NCBI RefSeq assembly: GCF_015706575.1
Contig: NW_024037064.1
Location: 3,471,427-3,535,426, forward strand
Source: Patiria miniata
Taxonomy: Eukaryota; Echinodermata; Asteroidea; Valvatida; Asterinidae
Direction: 5' to 3'
DNA: 64,000 bases
Position 1 is the stretch's first letter. Each line of letters starts with the position of its first letter. Position numbers and translations under genes: made by a program. A model generated the notes under the pieces. That model was given only the letters and a program-made list of their open reading frames with translations. It was not told the origin of the DNA and did no database searches. This document shows, one piece after another, positions 9,678-20,833 of this stretch.

Positions 9678-11212
9678 GTGATATGCAAATTTGAAATATG
9701 AATTTTGAAGTTGAAACAGGTCGTTTATATATATATATTTTATTCAGTTCAAGTAGACATTTATTACCATAATTTCAAATCATTATGAATATAAATATAA
9801 TATTATTAAATCAAATAAGAATACTTTAAAGCAAAATCCGAATAAAAAACAATGCAGGTAAATTTAAGAAGTTGAAGCTTGTATAAACATGTCTTAAAAC
9901 ACAGGGAAACAATTGCAGGAAAAAAACATACCGATCAATACAAATATGACAGGAAACAAAAAGAGAACCGGACAAAAAGACAGACAAATGGACAGACAGT
10001 ACAAAGTATTGCATAATGAAAGAACAAAGTAAGTACACTTTTATAAAAGAAAGATCAAAGGTCGTTGAAGAGTTTGAGAAGTTGTCACAATTTGAAAAAT
10101 TAAAGATCTCTTTTAGAAGCCTTTAAAATAGCCAACATCATCCAAAATTCTTTGGGGTCTGACTTCATGACATGCTGTAGAATAATTCTTAAAATACACT
10201 CCTTTTGCACTAATTAGACTTTGGTCATGGAAAAGTGACATTATAAAATACGGCAATCAGAGAATATAATGTTCATTTTCCAGAGACGCGGCCCGTAATA
10301 TCTCAAAGTGCTTTTGGAGTGAGTCCTGCAAATGTAGGGCAAACTTACTTTGTGTTTGTTATGTGACCTATTTGGATACCCCGGTGTCACATGAAAATCG
10401 GACCGTAAATCGGACTCTTTTTCCCTTTGATCGGTTAAACCCTCTCACGTGACCACTCAAATTCAAGTACAAATTCTTGTTTACTATACAAATGTATAAT
10501 GAGTGGATGAGGCAATATGCGCTTTTAATGTTCGTCTCGTGCGTGCGGCATCAAACCAGTAAACACAATTTTCCAAAATTGCGTTTACTCAATATGAACA
10601 GGGTATCTTAGTGGATGCTTTTGACATTTATCTTCAATAGAAATCTCATTTACTCTTGTAATAATTGTATTATGCAAGGTCAGGTAAACATTTTAACCGA
10701 TGTGTTTCACAACCTAAGACCAATCAGCATGAAAAAAAAATGAACACGATATCTCAGTCTATTCCTGTAGTTTGTAAACAATCGATTTTTATCTGACGTT
10801 ATCGTGACTTTTCTTGTACTCACATTTTGGGTCCTTTGGTGACGTACTTCGTGGCGGTAGGTAATGCATTGTGCGTGATCGAAGAAAAATTCATTTTGTT
10901 TACTTGACACTTTCTGTAGTGATATGCATATTCATGTATCCATGTATGCGCATGCGCGCCGGGGAGTTGACCCCAGATAAGTTCTAGAATAAACCTTCCA
11001 TGCTTGCCGTGCTGTCCACACACTCGCCGTCTTACAAGCCTCCTTTATTTCACCTCCATTGGCTATCTCAACACTTTCAATGCAATGAGCGACAACGAGG
11101 AAATGTCACGGTAAATTATTAGCTTCATTAAATATGAATTTCAGCAATTCCAACAGCTTATCGGGTCTGATAACAACGAAGCGTTCTGTTTTTATTTGTC
11201 CCGCAACCGCAG
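9678..11212 (+). other. Inter-unit intron between unit 1 exon E and the relic exon A
   Basis: It matches the inter-unit introns at 20834-21685, 39424-40044, 44133-45824 and 50001-52034. It contains a 135-bp insertion at 10145-10283 that recurs at 12010-12150. No coding signal was found. Confidence 0.65.
10145..10283 (+). repeat. Dispersed direct repeat, copy 1
   Basis: AATTCTTTGGGGTCTGACTT through AATATAATGTTCATT is repeated at 12012-12150 with only a few mismatches. Unit 2 and 3 introns lack it (CATCCAAA joins directly to GCATTC), so it is an insertion here. No terminal inverted repeats were found; family unknown. Confidence 0.75.
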
Positions 11213-11245
11213 TCTTCAACTACACCTTCGAGGAAGGGTTTTCCT
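11213..11245 (+). pseudogene. Relic of a MAM exon A
   Basis: After a good acceptor (CGCAACCGCAG, as in the other units) it encodes FNYTFEEGFS, the start of exon A with the first MAM cysteine changed to Tyr. Similarity then stops abruptly at TTTTCC and unrelated repeat sequence begins. Upstream intron sequence is also homologous, so this is the stub of a lost or broken unit between units 1 and 2, not chance similarity. Confidence 0.8.
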
Positions 11246-12345
11246 ATGACCAAAGTATGTCATAGGTCATCATACAAAGAAAACAATAGTCAGATGTGGG
11301 ACAAATTTATATCTGACCTCTGGTGACCTTTGAGAGGTCAGTGATCTTTGTAAACCTGCTTATAGCTATTTCTAAAATGTACTCTTTAAACCCAATCTTG
11401 TTTAACGATTCATGTCTGAATGAAAGGTGTTCATGCTATAAAGAGAATGTTCATATATATGCCATTTCATATTTATTCTCTGGTGACCTTACGAGAGGTC
11501 ATTACCTTTGTAAAATCCCAGCCTACCTATCGAATTTTCAGGTGTGGGAACATGCCCTTAGAGAGGTCAGTGAACTTTGTATATCTTAGTTGCCGCTATT
11601 TATCAGATTTATTCCTGAAAATTTTTTTCGTGACCCAAGCTTCAATCGTGCCAAAGAATGATAATGCAACCATTATTCTGCATTCATAATATGTATTTAG
11701 ACCCCCACAAACAATTTTGAGGTGACCTTTGTTCTCCTTGTTTTATTGGCTAACGCAATATGATGAGATTTGAATAGAAATGTGTGGGTCTGTTTTGTAA
11801 GGGAAAAAGTACATATGTCAAACAATATTCACTCTTGTTACTTATTACACCATGTTTAATCCAGATGGACTGGAATAACTTCGTTTTTAACCTTTTACTA
11901 AGCCCAATTATCACTGTTAGAGAGTGACGCTTGTCCGATGTACCTCTTATATTCTGATGCGCCTGCGCCTGCCTTATAAAATGGAAAATTGAGATCAGAG
12001 GTCACGCACAAACAAAATTCTTTGGGGTCTGACTTCATGACGTGCTGTAGAATAATTCTTAAAATACACTCCTTTTGCACTAATTAGACTTTGGTCATGA
12101 AAAAGTGACACTATAAAATACGGCAATCAGAGAATATAATGTTCATTGACCTCGCAAAGGTCATCAGAGGTCAAATATGAAATGTCTACATATCTGAACA
12201 TTAATATCAGAGCAGGAATGCCCAAAATTTAGATATGGGTAATAAACAAGTGGTGTTTTGAATAGTATTATTATCTATAAAATATGATATGCAGAAGTTC
12301 ATTGACCCCTTGAAGGTCATCAATGGTCAGATCCACACATACAGG
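11246..12345. repeat. AGGTCA/TGACCT-rich degenerate repeat region
   Basis: About 1.1 kb with recurring GGTGACCTTnGAGAGGTCA-like dyads (near 11319, 11479, 11558, 11720, 11997, 12148 and 12300) at irregular 80-270 bp spacing, and similar flanking words (TTTGTAAA, ATGTGGGA). It includes the second copy of the 10145 repeat at 12010-12150. It looks like an old tandemly amplified or mobile sequence. No coding region was seen. Confidence 0.6.
12010..12150 (+). repeat. Dispersed direct repeat, copy 2
   Basis: Same orientation and near-identical to 10145-10283, followed here by GACCTCGCAAAGGTCA, which suggests that the complete repeat belongs to the AGGTCA-rich family around it. Confidence 0.75.
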
Positions 12346-12349
12346 CTGC

Positions 12350-13505
12350 TGATTGGTGTAGGCCCCAACGAAACATGCTGGTATTGAACCGGCCGACTCC
12401 TGTACGTAAGCAGTTCAGGTTGAACTAGTCCTTCGAGGCAAGGCTAAGCCGGGTGGGGCTGTGGTGTCGGGGGTCACAGTTAATTGGTCAGGTCGAACAG
12501 TCTGCTCCCAGTCAGCCTTCCTGTCACTACACAAGGTGAAGTTGGAGTTGCAAAGGGCTGCAGCATGACGGGAGAAGGGCGACGAGAGGTAAGGCGTTGA
12601 CCACCAAGCTGCTGGGCATCTTGGATCAGCTGATGCAGAGGGTGATCAGCGTTTGCCTCGGCCTTTGACACAGGCCTGTCTGTGAGGCACTATCTACGAA
12701 GCTTTGCAGATGCTATGCCTGCAAGAACAGTCTGGAGGTCCGTTGGAGTAGGGCGTAGGCAGCCAGTGGTGATCCGCATGGTTTCGTTGAGGGTCACATC
12801 AAGCTTCCTAGCATGGGCACTGCGGCACCATACTGGGGCAGCGTACTCGGCAGCGCTGTGTACGACGGCAAGAGCACCAGTTCGAAGGCAGGATGTCCTG
12901 GCACCCCATGACGACCCAGCCAGCCGACGTAGGAGGTTGTTACCCACTGAAACGATAGAACGGAGGGCTTCCAAATGTTTCCTGTAGGTGAGTTGCCGGT
13001 CTAGTCTAACCCCGAGGTAGGTGGGATGTAGATTGTAGGACAGAGGAGACCCGTTACGGTAGGAGTTAGCTGGCGATAGGCTTCCTTAGTGTTTAGTTGG
13101 AAGGCAGATGAGGTAGTTTTTGCAACGCTCAGCTTGAGTCTTCATGACGTCAGGTAGTCTGCGATGTATTCCATGTCAGCTAGAGCACCTTCTCCACATT
13201 GTCCAGTTTCTATCTGGTGCAGGAGGGCCAAGTCATCGGCATAGCCATACTTCCTAGATTCGGTGTGTGGTAGGTCGCTAATGTGGATATTGAAGAGGGT
13301 TGGGCCAATACTGAGCCTTGGGTTCTCCATTTCTCAGGCGACGTGGTCGGCTTGTCTGCCCGTCACTTGTTGTGAAGACAAAACTGCTGTTGGAAATGAT
13401 TTTGGCGAGGAACCGCACTAAATGCCGATCGGAAATGGGGTTTCAGGAACGGGCTGTGATCCACACTGTGTCGTAGGCAGCAGTGAGGTCCACTGGTACG
13501 ACACT
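12350..13505 (-). mobile_element. Decayed LINE, 3' half only
   Basis: Minus-strand reverse transcriptase remnants in several frames. GPTLFNIHISDLPH and YGYADDLALLH (RT motifs 4-5, YADD active site) lie at 13200-13330. A C-terminal RT/thumb segment with AAPVWCRSAHARKLDV lies at 12690-12974, and a tail segment with HPLHQLIQDAQQLGG at 12480-12671. Stops and frame changes separate these pieces. No endonuclease is present, so the copy is 5'-truncated at about 13505. It is clearly a different lineage from the RTE-like copy at 1969 (jockey/CR1-like by motif). Confidence 0.75.
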
Positions 13506-14320
13506 GCGTATATATGCAATAAGAAAATAAGACATAATAATGTTATGTTGTAGTGAAATAGAGTTTAGTAGAAAAAAAACGAGAAACAAAAATGAAGTAA
13601 ATAAGGAAAAATAGAAATATCGAACTAAAGACTTTTGGTACTCTGAATACGTTGTTACTGGGAATGATTAACAAGAATAGGGATCAATTCTGAGATGTTT
13701 TCGAGATATAGTATCAAATATTTCGTGACTGAAGATAGTTTAAGCTGTAGGTGCTAAAGTAATGGGGTCGTATTGCGTGTTCATGCAAAAAGACGTATCT
13801 TGACGAGTTACGACATTTTGACAAATGTTTACATGACGCATCGTCTCAAGCAAAAACGTCGTTTGTTGATCTGATTTATTTAAGAGGTTTTTATCCAACA
13901 TTACGAGGGACAACAAAGTATTCAACATACTAAACATGTTCCTGTCTAAATTGTCTTCTTGAGGCTACTTTATCTTTTATCGAATGAAACGCAAACTTTT
14001 AACGAGACATCGAAAACCTATTTATACGGGTTTTTTTCAAACCACTCAAAACTGAGTAACAACGTTTTTGCACTGACACTGGTTTATCACTTTTTGTTTT
14101 TCATTGAGTATTGAGCAAAGTCACACCAAGCAATTTTCACAAGCAACCTCTAAACAACAAGAGGCATGATTGGTTATAAGAAGATTTGGTAGTACTTTTT
14201 TGCGTTCTGATTTAATTCTCTCCATCCCCCCCCCCCCGAGATTCTTTCCATTTTTTTTAAATTCGCTTATATTACTTTTTGACGACGCTTTTTTTTTTTT
14301 GTTGGTCACTGCAAGCACAG
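13506..14320 (+). other. Intron sequence before unit 2 exon A
   Basis: AT-rich, with homopolymer runs. The last 45 bp (GACGACGCTTTTT...GCAAGCACAG) are recognisably the same acceptor region as in other units. The remainder was not matched to anything in the window. Confidence 0.5.
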
Positions 14321-14452
14321 GCTTCAACTGCACCTTCGAGGAAGGGTTTTGTGGCTGGAGACAATCGAACGAGGACAGCTCCAACTGGCAGCACCAGCAG
14401 GGGGCAGCTTCTTATTATAGCGCTAGGCCAGATTTCGACAAGACGTTTGGCA
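14321..14452 (+). CDS. MAM-Ig repeat gene, unit 2, exon A (MAM start)
   Basis: 132-bp phase 1 exon between CACAG and GTGAGT, complete. It encodes FNCTFEEGFCGWRQSNED, the classic MAM opening C-x-F-E...C-G-W, then ARPDFDKTFG. NCT is a possible glycosylation site. It is one codon longer than exon A of units 3-5, and agrees best with unit 1 (ARPDFD and TRPDFD against LPDFD or WPDFD). Confidence 0.92.
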
Positions 14453-16070
14453 GTGAGTTTTTGCATTACGTGATGTTTTATTAATCTATACACAGTGTCC
14501 CGAAGATAGGTTACCAACAAACACAAATTATTTGACCAGACTATAAGCTAAATAATCATTTCGTTGGTCTTAGCATAAATCAAGGGGCGTAAGCTTTCCG
14601 TTCTTGTCTTGATTTCATTCATTTAATCATGCATCACTATAAGATTCATAATCTTTGAGTTGTATGAAAACCTCGGAACGGTTTGGCGTAAAACCAGCGC
14701 ACATCGAGAAGTAAGGGAATTATACTTTCAAGCCTACATATAAGATTGGGGAAAAAGGATTTCTGTCAAATTGTGATCTTTACTTGTTAAGTACCAGCAC
14801 GTTAAGTCAGGTGTATCACCTTCTACATGTCCATCTGTCCTTTTTACAAAACGGTGGCACATATCTTCTTTAATCTGTCTTCCCACTTCCGGGTGAATAT
14901 TGTTAACTGTCCACTAAATTATGAAATCACGACTGCAAAACCTGAAGGTAAGAAGGCTGCGGATAGAGATACATGTTGAAAACTGATCTCCGCATAAAGT
15001 AAGTAAAACATAGAGTTAAATGTGTTGACCAGGGACGCCATTCCGCACTCTGATTCTGTGTGATTACTCTGCATCCCTACAAAAATCCAGAACTGATATC
15101 AGACAGCAATGTATATGTGGGGCTGGTGCATTATCTTATGTCCACAAAAGACACCAAAAGATACCATATCCTTGAATTTCAAGATGAAAGCACAAGATCA
15201 TCAATGAAAGACATCCCGCTTTGTTTATGTTTTCGGAAGTTACATGTGTCTCGGACCTAGTCGTATGATATTTGAATATTCTTATGGCGTTCTACACTAA
15301 CCTGTCTCATAAAGGTTTCACGTAGGCGTACTGTTTTCAATTCAACGGAGGTTGGTGATACATAACCACAGCAATAAAATGATATTAATCAGTGGCGCAC
15401 CTAGGATTTGGCAGGGGGGGGGGGGGGCTCATATTATTTTTGTCATTTTTTTTCGAAGTTAAACATTAAAAAAAAAATGGCCGCCGAAAAACAAAAGTTG
15501 GTTTTTTTTTTTTGGGGGGGGGGGTCGGACTATTTTGACGTTTGTGGCGCCACTTACACCCCTGTTTTACTACTCGAAAATTGGTCACATACATATCACG
15601 AAGGTCAAATCATGGGCCTACAAAAAGAAAATTACCACCTCTAGGCGCCCCCTCTCCCCCCCCCCCCCTGGGTGCGACACTAATATCAATGGAAGGCTAC
15701 TGCCGCTTGTTCATGATAAACTCACAACAACAGTCAATACCTTTAAAGCTTATGGTCGTGGGATACATTTTTAGAAATCATGTATTGTTTTCGTGTCATA
15801 AAATGAAAGCTTGCCCAAGAGTTGTCGCTAAAAATCCGAATGGGTGTTAAAATAATTATACATTCGCTGGTTTCGATTGTAGCAACAGATTTTTGTTTAC
15901 AAATTGCCTTGATTTAACCAACTAAATCGCTTTAAGGAATACAAGCAAACTCAGGTCTCTTCCAAATTTTGAAGAATATCGGCCGATCGTCTTTTAATCA
16001 TCAATGCAACATTTCGTCCAAAATTATTTGTTTTTGTTTACTCTATGAAAAAAATCCCTGCCCAACACAG
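14453..16070 (+). other. Intron A-B of unit 2
   Basis: Homologous to 86-1031, with two extra pieces: about 200 bp at 15050-15258 (absent from unit 1, unrecognised) and the complete hAT-like MITE at 15390-15682. The short ORFs here have no recognisable product. Confidence 0.65.
15390..15682. mobile_element. hAT-like MITE, complete copy
   Basis: 293 bp with short inverted tips CAGTGGCGCACC and (reverse of the right end) TAGTGTCGCACC, each followed by long G or C runs. It is flanked by ATATTAAT (15382-15389) and ATATCAAT (15683-15690), an 8-bp target duplication with one mismatch. CAGTG/TAGTG tips plus 8-bp duplications fit hAT. No ORF. The empty site is seen in unit 3 (ATGATATCAACGG). Confidence 0.72.
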
Positions 16071-16223
16071 ATGCGAGTGGCCACTTTATTGTGTTTAGCG
16101 CGTTGGATGCTTCTAGAGGCAGAATCGCTATACTTGTCAGCCCTGTCGTTTCGCCAAGTAGAGAACAGCCAGGAAACAAGTGGTGTTTCAGTTTCTGGTA
16201 CAATGTGTATGGACACGGCACGG
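16071..16223 (+). CDS. MAM-Ig repeat gene, unit 2, exon B (MAM middle)
   Basis: 153-bp phase 1 exon after AACACAG, before GTAAGG. ASGHFIVFSALDASRGR is followed by the nearly invariant block VSPVVSPSREQPGNKWCF and SFWYNVYGHGTG. The codon at the A/B junction is Asn. Confidence 0.9.
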
Positions 16224-17039
16224 GTAAGGCTTCCAAACCATTTTCACCATGTATGATTTGAATTAAAATGACTCTTTGCATCCAATTAAAATGTTCAATC
16301 CAAGCATTGCAACTTAAAGGGTGTTTTATTTTATGTTTAAAAATAATTTCCACATTCATGACCAAAATGTTGATGTCATCCTTCTCAGAAACTATCCTGT
16401 GAGGACTTAGGTATCACCTAGAAACGTCTGTATGAAATTTAATAACTCGCTATGGTTTTTGCACTAAGTGCCGTGGCGGTTGTTTACGATTGACGTACTG
16501 GTTGTATTGTTTTTTAATAACAAAAAACGTTCAATATCATCGTGTAAGGCTTATTAAGTCATACCCCCGCAGAAGTTAACCTATAAATTGGCCGGGAAAC
16601 ACAATCCCCTTTTTGAAACTTCCTACAAGACCTCCTCACCGAACGCCTTCGCCGATTACCATGACATTTGATTATGGGTCAACATGGCACCAAAGAAAAG
16701 TATGTAGAGATTCATGGTTACCAAAGGAACCGATTTACAATGATAAGGGATATAAACGTCTGTCCTTTTGTTTAAAAAACATGGCCATGTGCAAACTATT
16801 TAGGTGTTTGCCTAGCCTTATCTAGAATACCGACTTGAACAAGAACTCAAAGCCATCTGACTAAATAGAATGCATGTAGGGAAAACAATATTGCCGCCGT
16901 TGGGGCAAAAAGCAGCTTAAAATATGTTATAAAAATACAATTAGTATATTATTTGTACCGATTTGAGTCGGTTCGAATGTCTGTGTCAAATGTGAACGAT
17001 TTTAATATGTAAACCAAAAAAGGGTATAACGATATAATT
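16224..17039 (+). other. Intron B-C of unit 2, left part
   Basis: Homologous to 1191-1955 and the corresponding introns of units 3 and 4, up to TATAACGATAT, where the hairpin-array element takes over. Confidence 0.7.
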
Positions 17040-17069
17040 TGCCACATTTTAAAAGTGAAAAATCTTTTT

Positions 17070-17528
17070 ATTGCGAATTAACGCAATACTTTTGCGAAAC
17101 AACGTAATAGTGTTGCGAAATAACGCAATAGTATTGCGAAATAACGCAATAGTTTTGCGAAATAACACAATGGTATTGCAAAAATAACGCAATAAATGTA
17201 TTGCAAATTAACGCAATAGTATTGCGAATTAACACAATAGTATTGCGAAATAACGCAATACTTATTGCGCAATACCGCAATACTTATTGCGAAATAACGC
17301 AATAGTTACTGCGAAATAACGCAATACTTATTGCGAAATAACGCAAAATTTACTGCGAAATAACGCAATACTTATTGCGAAATAATGCAATAATTACTGC
17401 GAAATAACGCAATACTTATTGCGAAATAACGCAGTAATTATTGCGAAATAACGCAATAGTTTTGCGAAATAACGCAATGGTATTGCGAAATAACGCAATA
17501 GTATTGCGAAATAACGCAATAGTTTTTG
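17070..17528 (-). repeat. Left hairpin array, GCGAAATAACGCAATA monomers
   Basis: Tandem monomers of 18-21 bp with consensus TTGCGAAATAACGCAATA(GTA). Each has a TTGCG...CGCAA stem around a 6-base loop, so each can fold alone. It also pairs as a whole with 18745-19257. Variation between monomers is mostly in the few bases joining the stems. Repetitive ORFs across it (ALFRNT-type) are artefacts of the period. Confidence 0.88.
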
Positions 17529-18744
17529 TTAAATAAACCCGATGTTTAAAAAAAAAAATGCATGAGTCCGAATGTATGAACCTATAGGCCTAATTCGGCC
17601 TACTTTAGGCCTACTTATAGGAAATTCTCACGTCATATTTTCTGACAGATAAAGTTTTTATGGTGTATAAAACCCCACCCTGCATGGCGGAACCTGGATT
17701 TGTAAAGGGGGTAAGCGGAGGACAAGCAATAGATAGGACCAAAGATCTGAAGCATTGACTAGAGATTGTATGACGAGATTGTTATTTCACGAATCTTAGG
17801 GAACATTGGCATTTTCTACTCAGTTGGTATTTTTATCAGTTGAAAGATTATGGTTAATTATCCCAACCATCCCCATAACCCACCACTGCCTAATGACCCC
17901 CATCAAACACTTTTTTAGCTTTGGGAACAAATGGAGACTGAAAAGTACAATTCTATTTTAAAAATTAAAAAAAAATTCGTTCAGTTCTTTAACAAGCTTA
18001 ACAACTCTTTTCTAATTCATATTAGTATACGGCTTAGTGATTCTTTTATCAGTTAAACATTGAATAAACTGGTTATGTATTTTGGGAGGGGGTTATTGCG
18101 GGGAAAATATTTAAAGTTGGAAAATCATTCTTATGTCATTATCATTCGTTTAAATGTATTAGTTTTCTTCAACTTGGTGAAATGTTGAGCATATTATTGA
18201 TGCATCCCCCAACCCAAACAACCATTCCTCAAAATCATATCAGTTCAATTTCCCCCCATTGTTACATTACGAATGCACTTTTGTGGATGCACCGTTAAAT
18301 TCAAGTGATTATTAACATTCTTAAGTTTGTTTCCTTCAGGTGCATGGGTAAAACGCAGTACTTGTAGTTACGAGGGAATCGTTCAGTTCTCTTCTGTCAG
18401 CACGCGTTTGTGCTTGGTGGCCATTTTGAGTCGGTTGTGTTTAAAAAAATCAGAACGCACATGATTCAATACGGGGGTGTGTGAAAAGATAATAAAGCCC
18501 TTAAAACTTGTTGCCCCTTCCCCCCGGGCAAAAATGCCACAGAAATGTCTATTATGGCAACGTTTTCTGAAGATCAAACATAGGCCTTCTGGTTTTTAGC
18601 ACCCCGCCCCTTTCAAGCAAAACCGTACCACGACAAGAGCACAATGGATAAAAACGCAATGACGGACAGAAACTTCAAGAACATTTCATCAAAATTGACA
18701 AATAAATGCCAAACTGAACATCCGGGGTGGAGATTGTACACGAC

Positions 18745-19257
18745 AGTATTGCGTTCTTTCGCAATAACTATTGCGTTCTTTCGCAATACGTATTGCGTTA
18801 TTTTGCAATACTATCGCGTTATTACGCAAGAGTCTTGCGTTATTTCGCAAAATTATTGCGTTTTTTCACAATAACTATTACCTTATTTCGCAATAATTAT
18901 TGCGTTATTTCGCAATAACTATTGCATAATTTCGCAATACTATTGCGTTATTTCGCAATAACTATTGCGTTATTTCGCAATACTATTGCGTTATTTTGCA
19001 ATACTTTTGCGTTATTTCGCAATACTATAGCGTTATTTCGCAATACTACTGCGTTATTTCGCAATACATTTATTGCGTTATTTAGCAATAGTTTTTGCGT
19101 TATGTCGCAAAAGTATTGCGTTATTTTGCAATTCTATTGCGTTATTTCGCAAACTATTGCGTTATTTCGCGAAACTATTGCGTTATTTCGCGAAACTATT
19201 GCGTTATTTCGCAATACTATTGCGTTATTTCGCAAAAGTATTGCGTTATTTCGCAAA
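18745..19257 (+). repeat. Right hairpin array, GCGTTATTTCGCAATA monomers
   Basis: Reverse-complement counterpart of the left array, about 24 monomers. The outermost monomers are the least regular at the inner (left) edge and most regular near 19140-19255. Confidence 0.88.
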
Positions 19258-19425
19258 AAAAATATTTTTTTAACTTTAAAAGTCTGGCACGAACGGGCTT
19301 CCGTAGAAAACAGATTCTACATCATTAACCCTGCATTATAAAATACAATAATCTTTCAATGAGAAAACAGAAAAATGAAATAAATGATTAATTTCGTCGT
19401 TATTATGTTTGTATTGGTTTTACAG

Positions 19426-19635
19426 AGACCCTCAATGTGTACCAGCTTCCAGTAAATCAGACAATCAGTGAGGGTGAAATCATCTTTACCAGAAGCAGTC
19501 ATTATCCGAATCCTTGGGGTTGGTTAAAAGCAAGGAGATGTGTGAGAAATGCTACATCGGAATTTCAAATTGCTCTTGAGGCAGTCAAAGGTGGCGACTA
19601 TGGGTCGTACATTGCAATCGATGACATAAATACTG
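19426..19635 (+). CDS. MAM-Ig repeat gene, unit 2, exon C (MAM end)
   Basis: 210 bp, phase 1. It differs from the other units by a junction Glu instead of Gly (TLNVYQLPVN), and by NPWGWLKARRC in place of NPRVWLKARSC. The IAIDDINTG end is kept. Confidence 0.9.
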
Positions 19636-19915
19636 GTATGATATGCTTTCTTTTCATTCAAACCTGAAACACTTCTCCACTACCCCGGTAAATTATGCCA
19701 AATTATTCCGCAGTATTTCCGCGAATCGCATCTTGACAATGTGGAACTTTGTCAAACTTGAAAGGAACTTGTCGTTAGTGATAAATGATTATCAAACAAG
19801 TGCTTTATTGATTAAACTTTATTATTTTATTCGCCCTTTCGAACGAACGAGGAAAACGAATCATCATTGTCCTACGTTGTCTGTCTCCGTTATTTGGATC
19901 CTTCCCTTCCCTCAG

Positions 19916-20041
19916 TTATCCCTCGAATGTTCCTCTTCGATGCAACTGGAGACTTTCCTTCAGATGGTGGAGTGGCAGTCCTTTTGGATAGAGATCATCC
20001 ATTTACGTGCACGGTACTAGACGTCAACCGCGAGGTACAGG
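19916..20041 (+). CDS. MAM-Ig repeat gene, unit 2, exon D (Ig-like first half)
   Basis: 126 bp, phase 1, after TTCCCTCAG. IPRMFLFDATGDFP then HPFTCTVLDVN. The C-D intron is about 90 bp shorter than in the other units. Confidence 0.88.
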
Positions 20042-20635
20042 GTGAGTCAAAAAGAAAGTGACCTGGATAAATTTTTCCCCATAAAAAGAAGTTAAGTTTG
20101 ATACGTCAATCAAGAATGTATTAAAGGAGCATGTTCTTTTACTCATGTCAAAAACAAAGAATTAACTAAATTGGTATAGGCTACCAGTAGAATGTTTACC
20201 GAAAGGACCGTTTTTTTTTTTTTTTTTTTTTTTTTACAGCTGTCCGTGAAATGCTAAACGCTTTGAAGCTATTCAACCGAGTGAAAACCGGAGACAACAC
20301 ACAGGCATTAAAATACAATGAGATTTTAATAATTTGAGTCAAGACTGATGGGGATTTTTGTCTTTTTTTCATTTTAATTTTTTGTTCACTCTAGGAGGTA
20401 TGATCCCCCATTTGTTCATTGTTTTTTAAAGGTATTTTCAATTACAACTGAATTCTGTGGTATTTTTTATTAAAATGGAGATAACTTGTGCAAATAATGT
20501 GCAATTTCAACAATTACTAGTTAATAACATGGAAATTAGTCCTATGTTATTGATGTATAATGGAGTGAGCCACACTTTTTTAATTGTATTTTTTTTTTCC
20601 TAATTTGGTCACTTTCTTTTGAACTCACTTTGTAG
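20042..20635 (+). other. Intron D-E of unit 2, with a cryptic exon-like segment
   Basis: Contains a run of T's ending TTTTTACAG at 20239, followed in phase 1 by 31 open codons and a stop (20240-20337), as in units 1 and 4. Nothing else was recognised. Confidence 0.6.
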
Positions 20636-20833
20636 AACTTGTGTGGACTTTGGCTGGCCAGCGAGTGAAACCAGTCAGTAACAGAAGCATCGACACCATC
20701 GACGGATTCAGCGTTAGCAGTAGTGTCGTTGTGTCACCTAACAGAGACACCCATAGAAAGACACTACAATGCGAAGCGTTCGACGCAGATGGTGAACTGA
20801 TCGACGGTATGACTGTATCAATCGCTGCAACAG
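20636..20833 (+). CDS. MAM-Ig repeat gene, unit 2, exon E (Ig-like second half)
   Basis: 198 bp, phase 1. ELVWTLAGQRVKPVSN, SSSVVVSPNRD, KTLQCEAFDADGEL, donor GTGAGA. It is the same length as unit 4. Confidence 0.88.

Larger units (their letters stand above)
17040..19289. mobile_element. Element with two inverted arrays of short hairpins
   Basis: Present only in unit 2, between intron sequence that is continuous in the other units. The ends are TGCCACATTTTAAAAGT and, reversed, TGCCAGACTTTTAAAGT, an imperfect inverted repeat of about 30 bp. Inside each end lies an array of about twenty hairpin monomers, in opposite orientation, around a 1.2-kb core (17530-18744). The core has no convincing ORF; a short minus-strand ORF at 18383-18577 is unrecognised. 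The target duplication is unclear. Probably a non-autonomous DNA transposon; the superfamily is not assigned. Confidence 0.7.

Noticed and set aside
15408-15850. Short ORFs around the G/C runs
   Set aside because: They overlap the hAT-like MITE and intron and are not preserved in unit 1.
17070-17528. CRISPR-like array or repetitive protein gene (ALFRNT / RYFAI repeats on either strand)
   Set aside because: Repeats are contiguous without unique spacers, each is self-complementary, and the open frames only reflect the 18-21 bp period.
18922-19341. 139-residue ORF
   Set aside because: It is the translated right hairpin array; no start context or non-repetitive domain.
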